Origin: Mycobacterium sp. E1214
GTDB taxonomy: Bacteria > Actinomycetota > Actinomycetes > Mycobacteriales > Mycobacteriaceae
Direction of reading: 5' to 3'
Length of the DNA: 64,000 bases
Assembly (NCBI RefSeq): GCF_001666755.1
Contig: NZ_LZJC01000123.1
Coordinates: forward strand, 62,001 to 126,000
Position 1 is the first letter of the stretch; each line of letters starts with the position of its first letter. The position numbers and the translations under genes are program-made. This document shows, one piece after another, positions 57,365 to 64,000 of the stretch. The notes beneath the pieces were generated by a model. The model saw only the letters and a program-made list of their open reading frames with translations. It was not told where the DNA came from and did not search any database.

Positions 57365-58407
57365 CCCCAACGTCGGAGCTGACCCTCGGCGCGGCGGTCG
57401 ACTGGGGGTTCGCCGCCACCGTCGGCCGGCGGCTGGCCCGGCCCGGACCGCCGTCCAGCGACTACACCCGGCGCCAGGTGATCGATGAGCTCAGCGGGGC
57501 TGCCGCCAAGGCCGAGCCGCTGGTGCGCGACGTCACCGGCCTGGTCACCAGCGGGGCGGTGCCGGCCGCCCGCGTCGTCGACCGGCCCGCCTGGATAGCG
57601 GCGGCGGCCGAATCGATGCGGCTGATGATGAACGGCGCGGAGAAACCGCGCGGCTTCCTCACCGGCCGCGTGACCGGCGCGCAGACGGGTGCTGTGCTGG
57701 CCTACGTGTCGTCGGGCATCCTCGGGCAGTACGACCCGTTCGCGGCCGCCAAGCAGGGCTGCCTGCTGCTGGTGTATCCCAACGTCATCGCCGTCGAGCG
57801 GCAGCTGCGCATCGAACCCGCCGACTTCCGGTTGTGGGTCTGCCTGCACGAGGTCACCCACCGCGTCCAGTTCACCGCCAACCCGTGGCTGCCGGACTAC
57901 ATGTCCGAGGCGCTGGGCGTGTTGACCCGGGACGCCGGCGACGACCTCGGTCAGGTGGCCGGCCGGCTCGCGGAATACGTCCGCACCCGGGGCCACGAAA
58001 CGCCCGACGGCGGGTCGTCGGGGATCCTCGGGCTGGTGCGGGCCGTGCAGTCCGAGCCGCAGCGCCGCGCGCTCGACCAGCTGCTGGTGCTGGGCACCCT
58101 GCTGGAGGGGCACGCCGACCACGTGATGGACGCCGTGGGCCCGATGGCCGTGCCGTCGGTGGCCACCATCCGGCGCCGGTTCGACGAGCGGCGGCACCGC
58201 AAGCAACCCCCGCTGCAGCGGCTGCTGCGGGCGCTGCTCGGGCTCGACGCCAAGCTGAACCAGTACACCCGGGGCAAGGCGTTCGTCGACCACGTGGTGG
58301 GCCGGGTCGGCATGGACCGGTTCAACGCCGTGTGGAGCGGTCCGCAAACCTTGCCGCTGCCCGCGGAGATCGAAGAGCCTCAGCGGTGGATCGACAGGGT
58401 GCTGTAG
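57361..58407 (+). CDS. Zinc-dependent metallopeptidase, DUF2342 (Rv3626c)
   Basis: 348 residues. Zinc site CLHEVTHRVQF (HExxH) with a downstream glutamate in LGTLLEGHADHVMD, as in the coenzyme F420 biosynthesis-associated/DUF2342 family of predicted minigluzincins. No signal peptide, so probably cytosolic. Start overlaps the PBP4-like stop, and its end overlaps the tilS start by 22 bases: a tightly packed PBP4-peptidase-tilS-hpt unit. Confidence 0.88.
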   Translation: MTPTSELTLGAAVDWGFAATVGRRLARPGPPSSDYTRRQVIDELSGAAAKAEPLVRDVTGLVTSGAVPAARVVDRPAWIAAAAESMRLMMNGAEKPRGFLTGRVTGAQTGAVLAYVSSGILGQYDPFAAAKQGCLLLVYPNVIAVERQLRIEPADFRLWVCLHEVTHRVQFTANPWLPDYMSEALGVLTRDAGDDLGQVAGRLAEYVRTRGHETPDGGSSGILGLVRAVQSEPQRRALDQLLVLGTLLEGHADHVMDAVGPMAVPSVATIRRRFDERRHRKQPPLQRLLRALLGLDAKLNQYTRGKAFVDHVVGRVGMDRFNAVWSGPQTLPLPAEIEEPQRWIDRVL

Positions 58408-59372
58408 GCCGGCTCCGCTCGGCCGTCGAGGCCTTCACCGCGACGCATCTCGGCGGCATCGAGGGTGGGGGGGAAGGCTGGGGGGTGGCCCTGTCCGGCG
58501 GCCCCGATTCCCTGGCGCTGACGGCGGTGGCGGCCCCGCTGCGGCCCACCACCGCGCTCGTCGTGGACCACGGGCTGCAGGCCGATTCGGCCGCCGTCGC
58601 CGAGACCGCCCGCGCCCAGGCCGTCGCCCTGGGATGCGTTGCCGCTGAGGTGATTCGGGTGCGCGTCGGCTCCGAGGGTGGCCCCGAGGCGGCCGCGCGG
58701 GCCGCGCGTTACGCCGCGCTGGGCGCCTACCAGGGCGGGCCGGTGCTGCTGGGCCACACCCTCGACGACCAGGCGGAGACGGTGTTGCTCGGCCTGGGCC
58801 GCGGGTCCGGCGTGCGCTCGATCGCCGGGATGCGGCCCTACGACCCGCCGTGGTGCCGCCCGTTGCTGGGGGTGCGGCGCGCCGTGACGCACGAGGCGTG
58901 CCGGGAGCTCGGCCTGGCCGCGTGGCAGGACCCGCACAACGCCGACCCGCGCTTCACCCGGGCGCGCCTGCGCCACGAGGCGCTGCCGCTGCTGGAGGAC
59001 GTGCTGGGCGGCGGGGTCGCCGAGGCGCTGGCCCGCACCGCGACGGCGCTGCGCGAGGACACGGAGCTGATCGACGCGCTGGCCGCCGAGGCGCTGCCCG
59101 GCGCGAAGGCGGCCGCGGGGCTGGCGGTGCCGGCGTTGGCGGCGCTGCCCGGACCGGTGCGGCGGCGGGTGATTCGCGCCTGGCTGCTCGTGGGTGGGGC
59201 GACCGGCCTGACCGACAAGCAGATCCGCGCCGTCGACGCCCTCGTCACCGCTTGGCGCGGGCAGGGCGGGGTCGCGGTGGGCTCCTCGTTGCGCGACGAG
59301 CGGTTGGTCGCGGGGCGACGCGACGGCCTGTTGACGATGTGGCGCGAGCCGGTGCGCAACCCGATCCGCTAG
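58386..59372 (+). CDS. tilS: tRNA(Ile)-lysidine synthetase
   Basis: 328 residues from GTG at 58386 (start VDRQGAVGRLRSAVEAF, as in orthologs). PP-loop LSGGPDSLALT binds ATP; GHTLDDQAETVLLGLGRGSG and WQDPHNADPRFTRARLR are TilS landmarks. It modifies C34 of tRNA-Ile(CAU) to lysidine so that AUA is read as Ile. Essential in most bacteria. Ortholog of Rv3625c (mesJ). Confidence 0.94.
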   Translation: MDRQGAVGRLRSAVEAFTATHLGGIEGGGEGWGVALSGGPDSLALTAVAAPLRPTTALVVDHGLQADSAAVAETARAQAVALGCVAAEVIRVRVGSEGGPEAAARAARYAALGAYQGGPVLLGHTLDDQAETVLLGLGRGSGVRSIAGMRPYDPPWCRPLLGVRRAVTHEACRELGLAAWQDPHNADPRFTRARLRHEALPLLEDVLGGGVAEALARTATALREDTELIDALAAEALPGAKAAAGLAVPALAALPGPVRRRVIRAWLLVGGATGLTDKQIRAVDALVTAWRGQGGVAVGSSLRDERLVAGRRDGLLTMWREPVRNPIR

Positions 59373-59429
59373 GCGCAATCCCGGGGCTGCCGTTGGTTAT
59401 TGGCGCGTCGGCGTGGCACGCTGTGGGGC

Positions 59430-60035
59430 GTGGCCCAGATCTCCCCGGCGATCACCCCCGCCGAACCCGTGGAGCTGTACCCCGGGGACATCAAATCCGT
59501 CCTGCTCACCACCGAGCAGATCCAGGCCCGAATCCACGAGCTGGGCAAGGAGATCGGCGACACCTATCGCAACGCCGCGGCCGAGACCGGTCAGGATCTG
59601 CTGCTGATCACGGTCCTCAAGGGCGCTGTGATCTTCGTCACCGATCTGGCCCGTGCGATTCCGGTGCCGACCCAGTTCGAGTTCATGGCGGTCAGCTCCT
59701 ACGGGAGCTCGACGTCGTCGTCGGGCGTCGTGCGCATCCTCAAAGACTTGGACCGCGACATCGAGGGCCGCGACGTGTTGATCGTTGAGGACGTCGTCGA
59801 CTCGGGCCTGACGCTGTCGTGGTTGCTGCGCAACCTGTCCAGCCGGCACCCGCGGTCGCTGCGGGTGTGCACACTGCTGCGCAAGCCCGACGCCAAGGGC
59901 GCCAACGTCGAGATCTCCTACGTCGGCTTCGACATCCCCAACGACTTCGTGGTGGGCTACGGCCTGGACTGGGACGAGCGCTACCGCGACCTGTCCTACA
60001 TCGGCACGCTGGACCCCCGGGTGTACCAGCAGTAG
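59430..60035 (+). CDS. hpt: Hypoxanthine-guanine phosphoribosyltransferase
   Basis: 201 residues from GTG at 59430, chosen to match family length; an ATG thirty bases upstream is possible but lacks support. PRPP motif [16 protein letters not shown], flexible-loop SSYGSST and the C-terminal [16 protein letters not shown]. It salvages hypoxanthine and guanine. The tilS-hpt order is conserved with ftsH in many bacteria. Confidence 0.94.
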   Translation: MAQISPAITPAEPVELYPGDIKSVLLTTEQIQARIHELGKEIGDTYRNAAAETGQDLLLITVLKGAVIFVTDLARAIPVPTQFEFMAVSSYGSSTSSSGVVRILKDLDRDIEGRDVLIVEDVVDSGLTLSWLLRNLSSRHPRSLRVCTLLRKPDAKGANVEISYVGFDIPNDFVVGYGLDWDERYRDLSYIGTLDPRVYQQ

Positions 60036-60037
60036 CC

Positions 60038-60781
60038 CTAATCCAGCTCCCAGGCCGCCGTCACCGAGAAGCTGACGGTCTGCTGGCCGGGTTCGAGGGG
60101 CACCGCGGTGGGCATCGCCTTCGGCGCCGCCGTGGTCGGTGCGTTGCCCGTTGCCTCCGAGATCGTCAGCACCCGCCCCAGCCGCAGCCCGGACAGCTGG
60201 GCGTACTGTTCGGCGCGGCTCTTGGCGTCGTTGAAAGCCCGCGCGCGGGCGTCCTTCACCAGCTGCGAGTCGTCGGCGATCGAGTAGCTGACCGACCGGA
60301 TCCGGGTGGCGTCGCCCCCGGTGCCGACGATGAGGGCCAGCGACCGTGAGGCGGCGTCGGGCGGATGGATCTTGACGGCGATGGTGTTGGTGGCCCGGTA
60401 ACCGGTGATGGCGGCGGTGCCGTTGGGTTCGGGGTTGCTGTATTGCGGCTGCAGGGTGACGTCGGTGGTGCTGATGTCTTTGTGGTCGATGCCGGCGCCG
60501 GTCAACGCGTTGATCACCGCCTGCTGGCGGTCGTTGGTCTGGTTCATGGCGGCGGTGACGTCGGGCGCCGTGAACTCGATGCCGACGTCGGCGGTCAGGG
60601 TGTCCGGCGCGCCCTGAACTTGGCCTTGGCCGACGACGGTGACCTGCCGCGGGTTGGCGCCCGGGCTGGGCGCCGGGTGCGCGTCGCAACCCGACACCGC
60701 GACCGCCAGCCCGACGGCGACCGCGGCGAGCGACGTGCGAGACGGACGTGGGGCGTGCGGTGCGGCCGGCATGCCTGGCAC
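60038..60781 (-). CDS. lpqG: SIMPL-domain lipoprotein LpqG
   Basis: 247 residues (ATG at 60781, or the third codon after it). Signal peptide with lipobox AVSGC, so the mature protein is lipid-anchored at the cell surface. The SIMPL (DUF541) domain covers the rest: VTVVGQGQVQGAPDTLTADV, GYRATNTIAVKI and AFNDAKSRAEQYAQLSGLRLG. SIMPL proteins form periplasmic oligomers of unknown function. Ortholog of Rv3623. Convergent with hpt with a two-base gap. Confidence 0.92.
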   Translation of the reverse strand: MPGMPAAPHAPRPSRTSLAAVAVGLAVAVSGCDAHPAPSPGANPRQVTVVGQGQVQGAPDTLTADVGIEFTAPDVTAAMNQTNDRQQAVINALTGAGIDHKDISTTDVTLQPQYSNPEPNGTAAITGYRATNTIAVKIHPPDAASRSLALIVGTGGDATRIRSVSYSIADDSQLVKDARARAFNDAKSRAEQYAQLSGLRLGRVLTISEATGNAPTTAAPKAMPTAVPLEPGQQTVSFSVTAAWELD

Positions 60782-61135
60782 CCTAGCCGGTCGGGGGATG
60801 CGCGATGAGGCGACGCGGCGTGGTCACAAGGCCCGCTGCACCGCCGTCCATGCCCGGCACCCGCGGGGTCCTATGCGTGGCAAACCTCTCGCGGTGAAAT
60901 TTATGGACCGCATATGTGTTCATGCAAGAGCTAAACATATTGGACTGCAACATCTTTCATAGTGCTCTCATATCTGGCGACATCAGCGTCCAGCTAAGTG
61001 AACAGTCGGTGACCCGGCCATGAATTGGCGTCGCCCGTCCTGTCATTTGAGGATCCGGCTCCCTAACGTGGCCAGTCGTCCGGGTCACCGGTCGATGCTG
61101 GAATGGTTTGCTTGCAGGGAATTTGGGGAGGGTGA
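60782..61135. other. Leader of the PE/PPE pair, with an AT-rich island
   Basis: A 354-base spacer. Bases near 60890-60990 are distinctly AT-rich for this genome, the kind of region bound by Lsr2/EspR in mycobacteria, and must hold the lpqG and PE promoters. GGGGAGGG at 61125-61132 is a strong ribosome site for the PE start. No coding sequence seen. Confidence 0.55.
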
Positions 61136-61435
61136 ATGTCTATTCTGTCGACTCAGCCGGTGGTGCTCGACGCGGTCGCCGATCAGCTGCTCGGCATCAA
61201 TGCCGTTCTGCGGGAAGCGTCTTGCACGCTTTCGGTGCCAACGACCGGCGTGGTTCCCGCCGCCGCCGACGTGGTGTCGATACTGACCGCTGCGCAATTC
61301 TCTTGGCATGCACGGTTGTTTCACGAGGTGAGCGCTGAGGCGGCGACGGTGCGAGACCAGCTGGCGACGACATTGGGCGTAAGCGCCGGCTCGTACGCCG
61401 CCACAGAGCTCGCCAACGCCGCCGCGCTCGGTTGA
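61136..61435 (+). CDS. PE family protein (PE32 position)
   Basis: 99 residues, a PE domain only. It starts MSILSTQPVVLDAVADQLL; the eponymous Pro-Glu at 8-9 is Pro-Val here. Two long helices form the hairpin that pairs with PPE proteins. The type VII secretion signal YxxxE is near the end (SYAATE). Ten bases upstream of the PPE gene, so they should be made and exported as a heterodimer. Position corresponds to Rv3622c. Confidence 0.88.
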   Translation: MSILSTQPVVLDAVADQLLGINAVLREASCTLSVPTTGVVPAAADVVSILTAAQFSWHARLFHEVSAEAATVRDQLATTLGVSAGSYAATELANAAALG

Positions 61436-61445
61436 GTCAAGAACG

Positions 61446-62684
61446 ATGCTCGATTTCGCTCAGTTACCGCCGGAGATCAACTCCGCGCTGATGTACGCCG
61501 GACCCGGCTCGGGGCCGTTGTTGAGCGCCGCGGCGGCCTGGAATGAGCTGTCCGCGGAGTTGCAGTCCGCGGCATCCGCCTTCGCGTCGGCGATCGCCTC
61601 CCTGGGGGCCGGTCCGTGGCGGGGACCGGCCGCAGCGGCCATGGTGGCGGCAGCCACGCCGCAGGCGGTCTGGCTTCGTGACACCGCCGGGCAGGCGGAA
61701 CAGTGTGCCGCCGCGGCGATGACCGCGGTCAGAGCCTACGAGGACGCGTTCGCCGAGACGGTGCCGCCGCCGGTGATCGCGGCGAACCGGGCACTGCTCG
61801 CCGAGCTGCTGGCGACGAATGTCCTCGGCCAGAACACGGCCGCGATAGCGGCCACCGAGGCGCAATACGGCGACATGTGGGCGCAGGACGCGGCGGCGAT
61901 GTACGGATATGCGGCCACATCCGCGGTGGCGGCACGGCTGCCACCGCTCGCGCCGGCGGTGCCAGCGACGAATCCGGGTGGGGTTGCGAGTCAGGCGGCG
62001 GCGGTGGCGAAGGCGGCCGGTGCCGGTGAAAGTGGCGGCGCGCAGGCGCTCGATGCCGTGCCGCAGACGTTGGCTTCGCTGGTCGGGCCGACGACCACTC
62101 GCGCGTCCGCCAATCCAACCCTGTCCTTCGGTGGGATCAGCCTGAATCCCGAGGGCGACGGCATCGTCGTCGGCGGCCCGCTGGGTGACCTGTTGGAGGG
62201 TTTGACCGGGTCCCAAACCTTGGACGCCAGCACGCCCTTCGACGCGTTCATCCGGTTGATCTCCCCGACAAGGCTTTTCACGACGGCATTCAAAGACATC
62301 CAAGGAATCGCCCAGGGCGCAATGCCTGCCGCGAAGTCCGCATCAGAAACCGCCGCCAAGGCCGCTGACGCGGCGTTACCCATAGTCTCGGGCGCCGGAC
62401 TGGGGCCAGTCGGCTCGATCGGCGGAGCCGTCGGTAAGGCGGCGTCGATCGGTGGGCTGTCAGTACCGGCGGGATGGGCGGGCGCGGCCCCCACGGCACC
62501 TCCGGTCACCTTGGCGCTGAACGGGATCGACACGCCGGGAGCGGCCGAGCCCGTCACTAATGCGGTGGGCGGGGTGCCGATGACACCGGTCGGCGGGGCG
62601 GGCCGCAGCGCGGCGGCCCACCTGGTCGCGCCACGGTACGGCTTCAAGCCGACCGTCATCGCTCAACCACCCGCGGGCGGTTGA
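61446..62684 (+). CDS. PPE family protein, PPE-SVP type (PPE65 position)
   Basis: 412 residues. The PPE domain covers 1-180 with FAQLPPEINSALMYAGPGSG, WNELSAEL (WxG turn counterpart) and the EspG-binding tip. The C-terminal part has the GLSVPAGW motif (GxxSVPxxW) of the PPE-SVP subfamily and no long repeats. Exported with the PE partner by an ESX system. In M. tuberculosis the pair is followed by esxV/esxW; here a 13E12-type gene follows instead. Confidence 0.92.
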   Translation: MLDFAQLPPEINSALMYAGPGSGPLLSAAAAWNELSAELQSAASAFASAIASLGAGPWRGPAAAAMVAAATPQAVWLRDTAGQAEQCAAAAMTAVRAYEDAFAETVPPPVIAANRALLAELLATNVLGQNTAAIAATEAQYGDMWAQDAAAMYGYAATSAVAARLPPLAPAVPATNPGGVASQAAAVAKAAGAGESGGAQALDAVPQTLASLVGPTTTRASANPTLSFGGISLNPEGDGIVVGGPLGDLLEGLTGSQTLDASTPFDAFIRLISPTRLFTTAFKDIQGIAQGAMPAAKSASETAAKAADAALPIVSGAGLGPVGSIGGAVGKAASIGGLSVPAGWAGAAPTAPPVTLALNGIDTPGAAEPVTNAVGGVPMTPVGGAGRSAAAHLVAPRYGFKPTVIAQPPAGG

Positions 62685-62700
62685 ACTGGAGTCGAACGAA

Positions 62701-64000
62701 TCAAAAGGGCGGGTCGTCGGGCAAGGGCACAAGGTCGGGTTCGTCGGGCGACGCCCAGTCCGGCGGCAACTCCTCGGGCTCCTTGGGGTCGTTCACCCAG
62801 GTGCAGAACGGGCTGGTGCTGGGTCCGCCTTTGAAGAGAAAAAGCATGTCGCGCATGTGGTTTCGATGCTTGCGGGCCGAAATCTCGTCGGCGCGGGCCT
62901 GTTCCAACCGGCGCCGTGCCTCGTTGAGGGGGCGCTGGGTACGGTTGTGCCGGCGTTCCTGCGCGATGCGCGCGCTGCGCTGCCGCGCCCTGCTCTTCCT
63001 CACGGGCGTCGGCGCGGCGCAGGGCGCAACCTGCGGGAACAGGTCCGCGCCGGCGGGCGCCGTCCGATAGGTCCTGCCGGTCGGTGACGTCCAGACGACG
63101 GTGCCGTCGGCGAGTTGTGCATCGCGCCAACCGCCGAAGGTCTTGAGCCGATGATGTTGACGGCACAGGCATTTGAGGTTGCCGGCGACGGTCAAGCCGC
63201 CGTCCGCCGGACTCCGGTGGTTGAACGGGATGGTGTGGTCGATGTCGCACACCGTGGCCGACCGGCCGCAGCCGGGGAAGCGGCAGGTCAGATCGCGGCT
63301 GCGGACGGCGCGCTCCAGCGCGGCGGACGGCTGATAGCGCAGCGCCTCGGCCGGGCTCGTCGTCGGGTCGGCGATGAGCACCGACGCGGCGGCGGCCAGT
63401 TGCCGCACCTGCTCGGCGTCGATCACGCCGTGGCCGTGCAGATAGCCCGGCGCCGCGCCACCGCCGTACACCGTCTGGTCGGTGGCAACCACGTTGACCA
63501 CCACGTGGGCCGCCGCTGCCGTGGGAGCGCGATCGACGGGGGAAGCCGCGCAACCGGTTTGGCCGCAGGTGCACACGAGCGTGCGGCCCTCGGTCAGCGC
63601 GGACAGCGCGTCGGCCCGGCGTTGATCGAAGGTCCGGGGGTCCGCCGAGCACACCTGCGTGGCGAGTTGGGAGAGCCGCCGATCGAATGCCGCCGCGGCT
63701 GCCGCGGCGACCGATCCGTGAATCTCGGCCATGCCATTGTCGGCTGCCGTGATCGCGATGTGGCGTCCCTCGTCGGCGGCCGCCCGGCGTTCGCGTGCGC
63801 CGTCGGGATCGACCACCCGGACCGCCGCGTCGACCGCGTTGACGATCCGCTGCCGCGACCAGCCGTGCCAGCTGCCGATGCGCGCGGCCAACGACCGGTC
63901 CAGCTTGGCGACCAGTTCGGCGTCGGTGACCAGGTCCGTGCGGGTGATCACCAATCGCACCGTGCGCCAATCGGTCTTGCCCTCGGCAAGGAGCGCTGCC
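62701..64000 (-). CDS. 13E12-repeat type DUF222/HNH endonuclease (partial, runs off right edge)
   Basis: The frame is open to the window end; an internal ATG at 63958-63960 is probably not the start because LLAEGKTDWRTVRLVITRTD reads straight through it. DUF222 domain in the N-terminal two thirds. The HNH nuclease has CRFPGCGRSATVCDIDHTIP, then NLKCLCRQHHRLKTFGGW (zinc Cys pairs, His-Asn-His core). Such genes occur in many copies in mycobacteria and can carry group-specific insertions. Function unknown, perhaps DNA cleavage in a mobile context. Confidence 0.9.
   Translation of the reverse strand, partial: AALLAEGKTDWRTVRLVITRTDLVTDAELVAKLDRSLAARIGSWHGWSRQRIVNAVDAAVRVVDPDGARERRAAADEGRHIAITAADNGMAEIHGSVAAAAAAAFDRRLSQLATQVCSADPRTFDQRRADALSALTEGRTLVCTCGQTGCAASPVDRAPTAAAAHVVVNVVATDQTVYGGGAAPGYLHGHGVIDAEQVRQLAAAASVLIADPTTSPAEALRYQPSAALERAVRSRDLTCRFPGCGRSATVCDIDHTIPFNHRSPADGGLTVAGNLKCLCRQHHRLKTFGGWRDAQLADGTVVWTSPTGRTYRTAPAGADLFPQVAPCAAPTPVRKSRARQRSARIAQERRHNRTQRPLNEARRRLEQARADEISARKHRNHMRDMLFLFKGGPSTSPFCTWVNDPKEPEELPPDWASPDEPDLVPLPDDPPF

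Overview
This is a high-GC actinobacterial chromosome segment, almost certainly from a slow-growing Mycobacterium (M. avium complex or a near relative; the species cannot be fixed by eye). From about 3.3 kb to 62.7 kb it follows the M. tuberculosis Rv3684 to Rv3621c gene order, read in the opposite direction. The Rv names used below are my recollection of that genome and not a search result.

Left edge (1-3.4 kb): a cut-off HAD phosphatase, then a divergent group of small stress-type genes (UsfY-like, a two-helix membrane protein, a DUF4193 zinc-ribbon protein). Each is preceded by a SigF-like promoter (GTTT-type -35, GGGTA-type -10). A membrane-anchored Mrr-type nuclease, a GAF-ANTAR regulator and tRNA-Pro(CGG) follow.

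3.4-30 kb: the cysteine desulfhydrase and metallophosphoesterase pair, ponA2, whiB4, bagA-bagB (Get3-like ATPases), a DUF4177/RidA/metallo-beta-lactamase run, crp, nth, a thioredoxin/NUDIX/marP operon, ephE, a holin-like protein, a secreted protease, acs, the dppABCD peptide importer, a degenerate Fic-like protein and a SerB-like HAD phosphatase. Two conserved actinobacterial RNAs flank that phosphatase gene: Ms1 (the 6S-like RNA also called MTS2823) on the minus strand and 6C RNA (B11) on the plus strand.

30.8-35.3 kb: the tad-type pilus/secretion locus (ssd, tadA, tadB, tadC, Flp-like pilin, TadE-like genes). Three consecutive genes show start or frame anomalies. 35.3-38.1 kb: a tightly overlapping three-gene operon, absent from this place in M. 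tuberculosis, encoding an Lgt-family paralog, a small proline-rich membrane protein and a radical SAM enzyme with the layout of archaeal tetraether synthase (Tes/MJ0619). This is the strongest candidate for an undescribed system, plausibly unusual lipid modification or tail-to-tail lipid coupling.

38-62.7 kb: an Rv3651-like protein, an MrfA-like helicase, cspA, topA, a membrane adenylate cyclase, DNA polymerase III delta-prime, tRNA-Thr(CGT), a membrane glycosyltransferase-like protein, galE1, the ppgS group, ppa, a PBP4-type peptidase, tilS, hpt, lpqG and a PE/PPE pair. A 13E12-type DUF222/HNH gene runs off the right edge. Compared with M. tuberculosis the window lacks the insertion block beside tRNA-Thr, the PE_PGRS60/61 genes and the esx pair next to PPE. 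crp, the cyclase and acs (in M. tuberculosis a target of cAMP-activated acetyltransferase) lie within about 35 kb of each other.
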